64,000 nucleotides of DNA from Halorientalis marina (GTDB taxonomy: Archaea > Halobacteriota > Halobacteria > Halobacteriales > Haloarculaceae), in the NCBI RefSeq assembly GCF_023028345.1, contig NZ_CP095487.1, forward strand, positions 1,364,001-1,428,000, read 5' to 3'. Positions within the stretch are counted from its first letter, which is position 1. Each line of letters opens with the position of its first letter. Below the pieces are notes generated by a model, which saw only the letters and a list, made by a program, of their open reading frames with translations, did not search any database and was not told where the DNA came from. The translations under genes were made by a program, and so were the position numbers. Positions 8,902 through 16,535 of this stretch are shown one piece after another.

Positions 8902-9306
8902 ATGGTACGGCTCGGACTGGTAGTCGCGGAGTTCAACCGCGACGTCACCGAACCGATGGAGGAACGGGCCCTGGAGGCCGCCGAGGAACTGGGCGTGGCG
9001 GTCGTCGAGACCATCCACGTGCCCGGTGCCTACGACGCGCCGCTGGCGGCCGACCGCCTGGCCCGCCGCGATGACGTCGACGCGGTGACCGTCGTCGGCG
9101 CGATCAAGTCCGGCGACACGGACCACGACCGCATCATCGGCGAGGCCATGGCACAGGGGCTGACCGACGTGAGCCTCGACCGCGACACGCCAGTCACGCT
9201 CGGCGTCACCGGCCCCGGCATGAGCATGGACGAAGCCCACGCTCGGACCGGCTACGGCGCCAGTGCCCTCGAAGGAGCCGTCGACCTCGTGGAGGAACTA
9301 CAATGA
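8902..9306 (+). CDS. ribH: 6,7-dimethyl-8-ribityllumazine synthase
   Basis: RibH condenses 5-amino-6-ribitylamino-uracil with 3,4-dihydroxy-2-butanone 4-phosphate to give the riboflavin precursor lumazine. The 134-residue protein shows RLGLVVAEFNRDVTEPM at the N-terminus, HVPGAYDAPLAA, VVGAIKSGDTDHDRIIGEA with the conserved histidine, and DTPVTLGVTGPGMSMDEA. Length fits the short archaeal form. The ATG at 8902 is supported by the family N-terminus and a TATA-like element. It overlaps the next gene by four bases although aspB has no obvious role in flavin synthesis. Confidence 0.95.
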   Translation: MVRLGLVVAEFNRDVTEPMEERALEAAEELGVAVVETIHVPGAYDAPLAADRLARRDDVDAVTVVGAIKSGDTDHDRIIGEAMAQGLTDVSLDRDTPVTLGVTGPGMSMDEAHARTGYGASALEGAVDLVEELQ

Positions 9307-10451
9307 GCATGGACTTCGCAGCCCGCGTACAGCGAGTCGAACCGAGCGCTACACTGGCTATCAGCAACCTCGCCGCCGAACTCGAAGCCGACGGCGTCGA
9401 CGTCGTCGACCTCTCGGTCGGCGAACCCGACTTCGACACCCCCGAGAACATCAAAACCGCCGGCAAGGAAGCGATGGACGCCGGCCACACCGGCTACACC
9501 CCCTCGAACGGTATCCCGGAACTCCGGGAGGCCATCGCGGACAAACTCGCCGACGACGGGCTGGACCACGGCCCGGAGAACGTCATCGTCACGCCCGGCG
9601 GGAAGCAGGCCCTCTTCGAGATCTTCATGTCCCTCATCGACGACGGGGACGAGGTCTGCCTGCTCGACCCCGCGTGGGTCTCCTACGAGGCGATGGTGAA
9701 GATGGCCGGCGGCACGCTGACCCGCGTCGACACCTCGGCCGCCGACTTCCAGCTCGAACCCGTCCTGGACGACCTCGCGGCGGCCGTCTCCGACGACACC
9801 GAGTTGCTCGTCGTCAACTCCCCGTCGAACCCGACCGGCGCCGTCTACTCCGACGCCGCCCTCGAAGGCGTCCGCGACCTCGCGGTCGAACACGACATCA
9901 CCGTCATCTCCGACGAGATTTACAAGGAAGTCACCTACGGCGTCTCCCCGACGAGCCTCGGGACCCTCGACGGCATGGGCGAGCGGACGCTCACGCTCAA
10001 CGGCTTCTCGAAGGCCTACGCGATGACTGGCTGGCGGCTCGGCTACTTCGCCGGCCCCGAGTCGCTCATCGAGCAGGCCGGGAAGCTCCACAGCCACTCC
10101 GTCTCCTGTGCCGTCAACTTCGTCCAGCACGCGGGCGTCGAGGCCCTGGAGAACACCGACGAGGCCGTCGTCGAGATGCGCGACGCCTTCGAGGAGCGCC
10201 GCGACATGCTCGCGGACCTCTTCGCCGACCACGGCGTCGACGTCCCCGTCGGCGACGGCGCGTTCTACATGATGCTCCCGGTCGACGACGACGACCAGGC
10301 CTGGTGTGAGGGCGCTATCGAGGACGCCCACGTCGCGACCGTCCCCGGCAGCGCCTTCGGCACGCCCGGCTACGCCCGCCTCTCCTACGCCGCGAGCAAG
10401 GAGCGCCTGCAGGAGGGCGTCGAGCGACTGGCCTCGGAAGGCTACCTCTAG
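9303..10451 (+). CDS. aspB: Pyridoxal-phosphate aminotransferase, aspartate type
   Basis: This 382-residue class I/II aminotransferase shows the N-terminal VVDLSVGEPDFDTP, VVNSPSNPTGAVYS, VISDEIYKEVTYG and the PLP lysine motif NGFSKAYAMTGWRLGYF, and ends with PGYARLSYAASKERLQEGVERL. It most likely interconverts aspartate and oxaloacetate; aromatic or branched substrates cannot be excluded. It is co-transcribed with ribH (ATGA overlap). Its last 91 bp occur again, almost unchanged, 2.4 kb downstream at 12809-12899, on the far side of the surface-protein gene. A paralogue of similar size lies at 46201-47340. Confidence 0.93.
   Translation: MSMDFAARVQRVEPSATLAISNLAAELEADGVDVVDLSVGEPDFDTPENIKTAGKEAMDAGHTGYTPSNGIPELREAIADKLADDGLDHGPENVIVTPGGKQALFEIFMSLIDDGDEVCLLDPAWVSYEAMVKMAGGTLTRVDTSAADFQLEPVLDDLAAAVSDDTELLVVNSPSNPTGAVYSDAALEGVRDLAVEHDITVISDEIYKEVTYGVSPTSLGTLDGMGERTLTLNGFSKAYAMTGWRLGYFAGPESLIEQAGKLHSHSVSCAVNFVQHAGVEALENTDEAVVEMRDAFEERRDMLADLFADHGVDVPVGDGAFYMMLPVDDDDQAWCEGAIEDAHVATVPGSAFGTPGYARLSYAASKERLQEGVERLASEGYL
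10361..10451 (+). repeat. Direct repeat copy 1: 3' end of aspB
   Basis: These 91 bp, ending in the aspB stop TAG, match 12809-12899 at 87 of 91 positions by hand alignment: one T/G change (Tyr to Asp), one silent G/A change and two changes that swap TAG for TGA. The similarity stops abruptly on both sides. The two copies flank a 2.36-kb stretch holding the surface-protein gene. Confidence 0.9.
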
Positions 10452-10483
10452 CGACTTCTGCTGGGGAGCGGCCGACGCCCGCC

Positions 10484-12502
10484 TCAGTTCCCGTCACGGC
10501 GGTGCGCCAGCCCAGCCACGAGCGCGAACACGCCCACGAGTGCCCCGATCATCCCGAAGCCGGGACCGGACGCAGTCGTCCGTGCACCGTCTCCGGTCCC
10601 GGGACCGTTCGTCGTGTCACCGGTACGGTCGGGTTCCACTGTCGTCGCGTCGGTCGTCCGACCTGACGGGTCCGTCGTCCCGGTTAGCACAGTGGTCGTC
10701 TCGGGCCGTGTCGTCGTGGACTCGAGCGGTGTACCCGCGCCCGGCCCTGGGGTCGTGGCGGGTCCCGTCGACGTGGTCGGAACTCTCGTCGTGGGCCCTG
10801 GTGGTTCGGCACTCACAGTCGTCGGCGCCGCGACCGCCACACGCATGGTGTCCGTGTCGCTGTTTCCGCTCTCGTCCCAGACGCGCAGGGACACGCGGTG
10901 CTCGCCGGGGCTATCGAACGTCAGGGTCGCTGTCAGTCCTCGCTTTTCGTATCCGCCGTCGTCGTCGATGTCCCACTGGATCGTCCCCAGTTCCTCGTCG
11001 TCGGAGGAGTTACCGGCGTTGATGGTAACGGACTCGCCGACCGTGATGGCTCGATCAGGGCCAGCGTCGGCGGTCGGTGGCGTCTCGTCGGGCGGGTCGT
11101 AGCTCCCGCTAGGAGCGGTGACGCCGGTGACGGTGAGCGTGATCGTCGCCTGATCGGTGCCGCCGTTCCCGTCGTCGACGGTGTAGGTGAAACTGTCAGT
11201 GCCCGAGTCGCCGTCGTCGAGTGCTTCGAACTGTCCGTTCGGGTCGTACGTCCAGCTCCCGTCACTGTTCGCGGTGACCGTCGCTCCGCTCTCGAGCGTG
11301 ACCGGCGTTCCCGAACTGAAACTCGTCCCGTCGATGGCATTGAGCGAGAGAGTGTCCCCGTCCGGATCGCTGGCGAGTTTCAACAGGTCGGTACTCGCAC
11401 CGTCACTGACCGAGAGTGGGGTGTCTTCGTCCGTACTCCCGGTGCCGTCGCTCGCCGTCGGGGCGTCGTTGACCGGGTTGACCGTGATGCTCAGCGTCGC
11501 GGTATCCGTGCCGCCGTTGCCGTCGCTCACCTCGTAGGTGATCGACACGTCGCTGGTCCGGTCGGTGCCGGGGTCGAACTCGATCTCGTCGTTGCTCGCG
11601 CCGGTGATCAGTGCCGTCCCGTGGCTCGGGCCGTTCGTGATCGCACTCACGTCGAGCGGATCACCGTCGGGGTCGTCGTCGTTACTGACCACGTCGACGG
11701 TGACGGTCGTGTCCTCGTCCGTACTCGCGGTGTCGTCGTTCGCCGTCGGCGCTCCGTTCACGACGGTGCTCGTCTGCGTGGTCGCAGCACCGCCGAAGAA
11801 GTTGAACGATCCCGCCTGGTTCTCGGTCACGTCGATGGTGACCTCTTCGAGCGTTTTGCTCGAATCCGCCGACACGGCGTATCCCCAGATCGCGGGGTCG
11901 TTCGCGTTCTCGTAGCTGGACCCGTATCGGTCCATGTCGTCCCGGACAGCGTAGCCGGGATCGCTCGGCGGTGACCCGAACCAGTCCGGGACGGTGAACT
12001 CCGAGGAGGTGACCGTCGAACCATCGGCATAGTGGAGTATTAGCTTGAATCGTGCTGGAGTGCTGGGGTCTGCACCGCCCGCTGATGCGACGACGTGAAC
12101 CGTCTCGTACTGGTCGTTGCTGACGCTCGCGGTGACGCTTCCGGTGCCGAGGGTTTGCCAGGCGTTGTTGTCGTCGGAGTTGAAGTCCGCGAGATCGAAC
12201 TCGGGGTGGACGTCCGTCACCGCCGGGAAGACGCCGTCGTCCGGAACCCCGTCCTCGGCGGGGTTGCCCTTGTTCTGGGCCGTCGACGACGACACGAGTG
12301 TGTAGCCGCCGTTGTCGAAGTCACCGTCCGTACTGTCTGCCGTCCCGCGGACGACGTCGGCGTTGTAGATGCTCGAGAAGTCGAGTTGTGCCGTATTCGC
12401 TGCCGCTGCCGCCCCGGAGAACGCCGTGAGGCCACCGAGAACCGACACGACGAGCAGCACTGACAGCGTCACTGCCCGCAGTTTCCGGCCACTCGATTTC
12501 AC
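10484..12502 (-). CDS. Large surface protein: cadherin-like and PKD domains, Thr/Pro stalk, PGF-CTERM anchor
   Basis: This 672-residue exported protein has a signal peptide ending SGAAAAA, an N-terminal beta domain of unknown type (about 40-240), two tandem cadherin/VCBS-like Ig domains (about 245-455) with DDDPDGDP and SDPDGDTLSLNAI calcium-site-like loops and YEVSDGNGGTDTATL / YTVDDGNGGTDQATI ends, a PKD-like domain (PTADAGPDRAITVGESVTI), a Thr/Pro/Gly stalk and a C-terminal PGFG-hydrophobic-basic tail. The tail is the PGF-CTERM signal processed by archaeosortase ArtA. The GTG at 12502 gives a normal signal peptide and follows AGGGGG; an ATG at 12580 would add 26 residues. Role: cell-surface adhesion or structure (inference). 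Confidence 0.85.
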   Translation of the reverse strand: MKSSGRKLRAVTLSVLLVVSVLGGLTAFSGAAAAANTAQLDFSSIYNADVVRGTADSTDGDFDNGGYTLVSSSTAQNKGNPAEDGVPDDGVFPAVTDVHPEFDLADFNSDDNNAWQTLGTGSVTASVSNDQYETVHVVASAGGADPSTPARFKLILHYADGSTVTSSEFTVPDWFGSPPSDPGYAVRDDMDRYGSSYENANDPAIWGYAVSADSSKTLEEVTIDVTENQAGSFNFFGGAATTQTSTVVNGAPTANDDTASTDEDTTVTVDVVSNDDDPDGDPLDVSAITNGPSHGTALITGASNDEIEFDPGTDRTSDVSITYEVSDGNGGTDTATLSITVNPVNDAPTASDGTGSTDEDTPLSVSDGASTDLLKLASDPDGDTLSLNAIDGTSFSSGTPVTLESGATVTANSDGSWTYDPNGQFEALDDGDSGTDSFTYTVDDGNGGTDQATITLTVTGVTAPSGSYDPPDETPPTADAGPDRAITVGESVTINAGNSSDDEELGTIQWDIDDDGGYEKRGLTATLTFDSPGEHRVSLRVWDESGNSDTDTMRVAVAAPTTVSAEPPGPTTRVPTTSTGPATTPGPGAGTPLESTTTRPETTTVLTGTTDPSGRTTDATTVEPDRTGDTTNGPGTGDGARTTASGPGFGMIGALVGVFALVAGLAHRRDGN

Positions 12503-12638
12503 GGTTCCCCCTGTCCGTGATCGAGCGAGTGTTTCCAGCGAGTCGGCCCCAGTCGGCCCGGCACCCGTGTACGGTACCACCGTTTCTCGGGAGCGGACTC
12601 ACCAAAGGAACGATGCATGCACATAGTCGACTACTGGC

Positions 12639-12647
12639 ATATAAAAT
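12639..12647 (-). promoter_or_regulatory. Putative TATA box of the surface-protein gene
   Basis: The minus strand reads ATTTTATAT. Initiation near 12615 would leave a leader of about 110 nt to the GTG at 12502, or about 35 nt to the ATG at 12580. This keeps the start choice open. Confidence 0.45.
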
Positions 12648-12738
12648 CGTTCGGACAATACTCGTCCTCGAACCGTCCGCTCACGCTGGCACATCGAACG
12701 CCTCCTCGAGTCTTCTGAGAGCGTTCCCCGGTGCCGCC

Positions 12739-12764
12739 CGGTCGTTCGTATGACCGAACGACCG
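12739..12764. repeat. Perfect 10-bp inverted repeat with 6-bp loop
   Basis: CGGTCGTTCG, spacer TATGAC, CGAACGACCG. It lies 45 bp before the duplicated aspB end and overlaps the first codon of the small open frame there. It could be a hairpin, an operator, or a scar of the rearrangement that produced the duplication. Confidence 0.75.
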
Positions 12765-12899
12765 CTGCGCGTCATCGCGGTCGCTCCGGTTACGGCTCCC
12801 CGTGTCGACACGCCCGGCTACGCCCGCCTCTCCGACGCCGCGAGCAAAGAGCGCCTGCAGGAGGGCGTCGAGCGACTGGCCTCGGAAGGCTACCTCTGA
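12750..12899 (+). pseudogene. 49-codon open frame carrying the duplicated aspB C-terminus
   Basis: An ATG at 12750 opens a frame of 49 codons: about 20 residues unlike AspB (MTERPLRVIAVAPVTAPRVD) followed in the correct AspB frame by its last 29 residues with one substitution (Tyr to Asp), ending in TGA. The fragment lacks the PLP lysine and all substrate-binding residues, so it cannot be an aminotransferase. It is most simply a gene remnant; whether it is translated is unknown. The near-identity to aspB, including silent positions, points to a recent event or gene conversion. Confidence 0.6.
12809..12899 (+). repeat. Direct repeat copy 2: 3' end of aspB
   Basis: Second copy of the 91-bp repeat at 10361-10451, same orientation, ending in TGA instead of TAG. 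Sequence on either side does not resemble the aspB surroundings. Confidence 0.9.
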
Positions 12900-12955
12900 A
12901 CCGACGGGGCGCCGGAACCGAACCCTCAAACACCTCTTTGACCCTCGTGAAAGCG

Positions 12956-12961
12956 TTTATA
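12956..12961 (+). promoter_or_regulatory. TATA box of the 12984 lipoprotein gene
   Basis: TTTATA 22 bp before the ATG at 12984, the spacing of a leaderless haloarchaeal promoter. Confidence 0.6.
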
Positions 12962-12983
12962 CGTGCCGCCGAGTCCTTCGTGT

Positions 12984-13499
12984 ATGATCGAACGACGGAC
13001 ATTCTTCACCGCGGTCCTCGTCGTCGCCCTCGCGACGGCGGGGTGTGTTAGCGGGCCCGGCCAGCAGGCGACCGACGGCACGGCCGACGAAACGCCGGCG
13101 GGGACCGACTCGGCGACAGTGCCGCCGACCGACACCGACGTGCCACGGCAGAGCGGCGAGGTCGAGTGGCCCGACGGCCCGAAAGAGCGCCCCGACCGTC
13201 CCGACGAGTGGTCCGAGTCCGCGGCCCGCGAGTTCGTGAAGACACACGAGTACCGCTACGCATACAACAGCCTGTGGTACGGCGACGCCTCCGACGTGAA
13301 CCTGGAGTGTGAGGTCCACAGCAGCAGTCCCGCCGGTGACGGCTACGAGGTCGTCGTCTCCTGTACGGGCTACTCGAACACGCAGACGGTCGTCGACGAG
13401 GGCGGCACGCCGGTCGAGATGCACGCCGACTGGTTCACGCAGACGTTCACCTACTACGTCGACGACGATTCCATCGTCCGGGAGCGCACGGACGGCTGA
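12984..13499 (+). CDS. Small secreted lipoprotein of unknown function
   Basis: This 171-residue protein has a short basic start (MIERRTFF), a hydrophobic segment and a lipobox (ALATAGCVSG), so it is probably lipid-anchored on the outer face of the membrane. After an acidic Thr-rich linker (about 25-75) comes a compact domain (about 80-171) with SAAREFVKTHEYRYAYNSLW, LECEVHSS and VVSCTGYSNT; the two cysteines may form a disulfide. I do not recognise the domain; it looks like a haloarchaea-specific lipoprotein. The start is fixed by the leaderless TATA box. It converges on ribL with a one-base gap. Confidence 0.75.
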   Translation: MIERRTFFTAVLVVALATAGCVSGPGQQATDGTADETPAGTDSATVPPTDTDVPRQSGEVEWPDGPKERPDRPDEWSESAAREFVKTHEYRYAYNSLWYGDASDVNLECEVHSSSPAGDGYEVVVSCTGYSNTQTVVDEGGTPVEMHADWFTQTFTYYVDDDSIVRERTDG

Positions 13500-13500
13500 C

Positions 13501-13938
13501 TCAGTCGGAGTCGCAACGCTCCGCGCAGATCCGGTCGACGATCCGGCCGGTCGAGAGGAGTTCGCCGTCGAACCGCTTCTCGCGGCCGGAGGCGCGGCGC
13601 ACCTCGCAGTCGATACCGGCGTCGGCGAGCGCGTCGGCGAGGGCCTCCTCGTCGTGGTGCTGGTCGAATCCCAGCGCGATCACGTCGGGGTCGATGTCGC
13701 GGATGGGGACGAAGAAGTCCTCGGGGTGGCCGACGCGGGCGTCGTCGACGGGGTCGAGGGCCGCGACCATGTCCCGGCGCTGGCGGTTGGGGAGGACTGG
13801 CGGGTCCTTGTGGGTGACGTTCTCCCGTCGCGCGACGATGACGTGTAGTTCCTCGCCCATGGCCGCGGCCTCGGAGAGGTAGTGGGCGTGGCCGGGGTGG
13901 AGGATGTCGAACGTGCCCTGTGCGACGACGCGTGTCAT
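13501..13938 (-). CDS. ribL: Archaeal FAD synthase (cytidylyltransferase family)
   Basis: RibL adenylates FMN to FAD in archaea. The 145-residue protein has the nucleotidyltransferase signature [14 protein letters not shown] at residues 8-21, the haloarchaeal [13 protein letters not shown] segment, and [17 protein letters not shown]. The ISSTxxR motif near the C-terminus is represented by LLSTGR. Length matches the family. Another cytidylyltransferase activity such as glycerol-3-phosphate cytidylyltransferase is possible but less likely. It lies 21 bp downstream of the JAMM gene on the same strand; ribH lies 4.6 kb away. Confidence 0.88.
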   Translation of the reverse strand: MTRVVAQGTFDILHPGHAHYLSEAAAMGEELHVIVARRENVTHKDPPVLPNRQRRDMVAALDPVDDARVGHPEDFFVPIRDIDPDVIALGFDQHHDEEALADALADAGIDCEVRRASGREKRFDGELLSTGRIVDRICAERCDSD

Positions 13939-13959
13939 GCGGTAGCCTCCGGTGCCATC

Positions 13960-14451
13960 TCAGAACTCCTTGTCGCGTAGTTCGCGGTCGATGTCGGCCT
14001 GCGTGAAATCGAAGAAGTCGTCCTCGGGGAGGTCCACGTCGAGGACGTCGAGGTCCCGCGGTTTCCCTTCCTGGTCGAAGGCGCGCCAGTCGTCCGGGCC
14101 GTAGGGCGCGCCGAGGATGATGTGGACTTTCCCCTTCCCGAACGTGGCGAGGTCGGCGTCGCTCGGCCGGAGGACGCCGTTGGGATGGGAGTGGATCGAG
14201 CCGGCAGCGCGCATATCGTTCGGGATCATGCTCGTTTTGACCGTGGCGCTGACGGGGTTGGACTGGGTGCCGGGAATGACGAGCACGTCGGTGATGACGG
14301 TACCCTTGCGGTCGAGGTCGAGTTTCCGCGCGTCTTCGCCGCGGAGCAGTCCCATGTACTCGTCGGGGTGGGAGTCCTCCGAGGCCTCGCGCGCGAAGGT
14401 GAGCGCCTCTTCGGCGATGCCGAGAATCTCACTCGACCGGAACAGCCGCAT
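13960..14451 (-). CDS. JAMM/MPN+ metalloprotease (possible SAMP isopeptidase)
   Basis: This 163-residue protein is a compact MPN domain. The zinc site is complete: a glutamate in DEYMGLLRG, then HSHPNGVLRPSDAD, i.e. H-x-H-x7-S-x2-D. Small archaeal JAMM proteins of this type remove ubiquitin-like SAMP proteins from targets, as shown for HvJAMM1 in Haloferax; that role is an inference here. The ATG at 14451 (MRLFRSSEI) is chosen because upstream in-frame sequence is low-complexity and overlaps the divergent promoter region. It probably forms an operon with ribL. Confidence 0.85.
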   Translation of the reverse strand: MRLFRSSEILGIAEEALTFAREASEDSHPDEYMGLLRGEDARKLDLDRKGTVITDVLVIPGTQSNPVSATVKTSMIPNDMRAAGSIHSHPNGVLRPSDADLATFGKGKVHIILGAPYGPDDWRAFDQEGKPRDLDVLDVDLPEDDFFDFTQADIDRELRDKEF

Positions 14452-14624
14452 ACCAACAACTCGGTGTGGTTGCCTTCTAAGACTTCCGGATGCCGTGCCG
14501 GGCGCCGCATCGCTCCTGCCCTCGCCGTTCCCGGAGCCACCGTCTCCGCTCTCGCCGCTTTCGCCACTGCTCCCGCTGTGGTGTTTCCAAAGCTTCAAAC
14601 GGCGGAGCGCCGAAAACGACCTAC

Positions 14625-16535
14625 ATGAGTCCATCGCAGACTCCCGACGACGGGGCGGACGTATCCGCCGACGGGACACCGGTCGTCTACCGACTCGCGG
14701 ACCGCTGTTCGCTCGACGATATCGAGGCAGGCGAGTACTACCACGCCGAAGTCAACGGCGTCGTTCCCTACGGCGTGTTCGTCGATCTCACCGAGACCGT
14801 CTCCGGGCTCGTCCACGAATCGAACCTCCAGGGCGACTACGCGGTCGGCGACGAACTGGTCGTCGAACTCGTCGAAGTCCGCGACGACGGCGACGTGAGT
14901 TTCGCCGAGGCCGGGGTCGACGACTACGACACCGAACACGTCGAAGCCGGCCCGGACGTGTCCGTCGCCGAACTCGACGAGGCCGTCGGCGAGACGATCG
15001 CACTCGACGGCGTCGTCGTCCAGATCAAACAGACCGGCGGCCCGACCATCTTTCACCTCCGGGACGACACCGGCGTCGTTCCCTGTGCGGCGTTCGTCGA
15101 ACCCGGCGTCCGGGCCTACCCCGACGTGGAAATCGACGACGTGGTCCGCGTGATCGGCCGCGTCGAGACCCGCGACGACGCCATCCAGATCGAGGTCGAC
15201 GACCTCGACCGGTTGGAGGACGACGACGCCGAGGAGACCCGCGCGGACCTCGACGCCGCCCTCGACGAGCGCGCCGAACCCAACGAGGTCGACCCGCTCG
15301 TCGAGTGGGAGGCCTTCGAGAAGCTCCGCCCGGACCTGCGGGCGGTCGCCAAGCGACTCCGGAAGGCGGCCCTGAACGGCCGGCCGATCCGGATGCGACA
15401 TCACGCGGACGGCGACGGTATCTGTGCCTCCGTGCCCGTCCAGCTCGCGCTCGAACGGTTCGTCGAAGCCCACCACGAGGACCCCGAGGCACCGCGACAC
15501 CTCCTCAAGCGCCTCCCGAGCAAGGCACCCTTCTACGAGATGGAGGACGTGACACGCGACCTCAATTTCGCCCTCGAAAACCGCGAGCGCCACGGGCAGC
15601 GGCTCCCGCTCCTGTTGATGCTCGACAACGGCTCCACCGAGGAGGACACGCCGGCGTACCGCAACCTCGCCCACTACGACGTTCCCATCGTCGTCGTGGA
15701 CCACCATCATCCCGACCCGGACGCCGTGGGGCCGCTCGTCGACGAGCACGTCAACCCCTATCTCCACGACGAGGACTACCGCATCACGACGGGGATGATG
15801 TGCGTCGAACTCGCGCGGATGATCGACCCGTCGCTGACCGACGACCTCACCCACGTCCCCGCCGTCGCCGGCCTCGCTGACCGCTCGCAGGCCGACGCAA
15901 TGGCCGACTTCCTCGACCTCGCCGCCGAGAAAGGCTACGATCAGTCCGACCTCGAAGACGTGGGCGAGGCACTCGATTACGCCACCCACTGGCTGAAGTA
16001 CAACGACGGGCGCGAACTCGTCGACGACGCCCTGAACGTGAACTGCGACGACCGCGAGCGCCACGAGGACCTCGTCGACTTCCTCGCCACCCGCGCCGAG
16101 CGCGACGTGGAGCGACAACTCGACGCCGCCATGCCCCACGTCGAACACGAACGGCTCGACAACGACGCCCACCTCTACCGCATCGACGTGGAGAACTACG
16201 CCCACCGATTCACTTACCCCGCGCCCGGGAAGACGACCGGGGCGATCCACGACCGGAAGGTCGAGGAGACCGGCGACCCCGTCATCACCATCGGCTACGG
16301 CCCCGACTTCTCCGTCCTCCGGTCCGACGGCGTCCGCCTCGACATTCCCCTGATGGTGGAGGAACTCACCGAGGAGATCGACGGTGGCGGCGTCTCCGGC
16401 GGCGGCCACCTCGTCGTCGGCTCCATCAAGTTCGTCAAGGGCCGCCGCGAGGACGTCCTCGACGCCCTCGTCGAGAAGATGGCCGACGCGGAACTCGACG
16501 CTGCCCTCTCCGCGACATCGACCGCCGACGAGTAG
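14625..16535 (+). CDS. S1-OB-DHH/DHHA1 phosphoesterase (archaeal RecJ-like)
   Basis: This 636-residue protein has an S1 RNA-binding domain (about 30-95), an OB-fold nucleic-acid-binding domain (about 115-195: GETIALDGVVVQIKQ, HLRDDTGVVPCAAF), a DHH catalytic domain and a C-terminal DHHA1 domain with GGGVSGGGHLVVG. Catalytic motifs are intact: MRHHADGDGICAS, LMLDNGSTEED and VVVDHHHPDPDAV. Family knowledge suggests a manganese-dependent single-strand exonuclease or nucleotide phosphodiesterase acting on DNA or RNA. Its stop abuts the convergent PLD gene. Compare the degenerate DHH paralogue at 25619-26794. Confidence 0.88.
   Translation: MSPSQTPDDGADVSADGTPVVYRLADRCSLDDIEAGEYYHAEVNGVVPYGVFVDLTETVSGLVHESNLQGDYAVGDELVVELVEVRDDGDVSFAEAGVDDYDTEHVEAGPDVSVAELDEAVGETIALDGVVVQIKQTGGPTIFHLRDDTGVVPCAAFVEPGVRAYPDVEIDDVVRVIGRVETRDDAIQIEVDDLDRLEDDDAEETRADLDAALDERAEPNEVDPLVEWEAFEKLRPDLRAVAKRLRKAALNGRPIRMRHHADGDGICASVPVQLALERFVEAHHEDPEAPRHLLKRLPSKAPFYEMEDVTRDLNFALENRERHGQRLPLLLMLDNGSTEEDTPAYRNLAHYDVPIVVVDHHHPDPDAVGPLVDEHVNPYLHDEDYRITTGMMCVELARMIDPSLTDDLTHVPAVAGLADRSQADAMADFLDLAAEKGYDQSDLEDVGEALDYATHWLKYNDGRELVDDALNVNCDDRERHEDLVDFLATRAERDVERQLDAAMPHVEHERLDNDAHLYRIDVENYAHRFTYPAPGKTTGAIHDRKVEETGDPVITIGYGPDFSVLRSDGVRLDIPLMVEELTEEIDGGGVSGGGHLVVGSIKFVKGRREDVLDALVEKMADAELDAALSATSTADE

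Larger units (their letters stand above)
12503..12983. other. 480-bp intergenic region with promoters, a hairpin and an aspB 3'-end copy
   Basis: From left to right this gap holds the promoter of the minus-strand surface-protein gene (near 12640), a perfect 10-bp inverted repeat (12739-12764), a 49-codon open frame ending in the duplicated aspB tail (12750-12899) and the TATA box of the lipoprotein gene (12956-12961). The stretch 12653-12738 shows nothing I can name. Confidence 0.7.
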
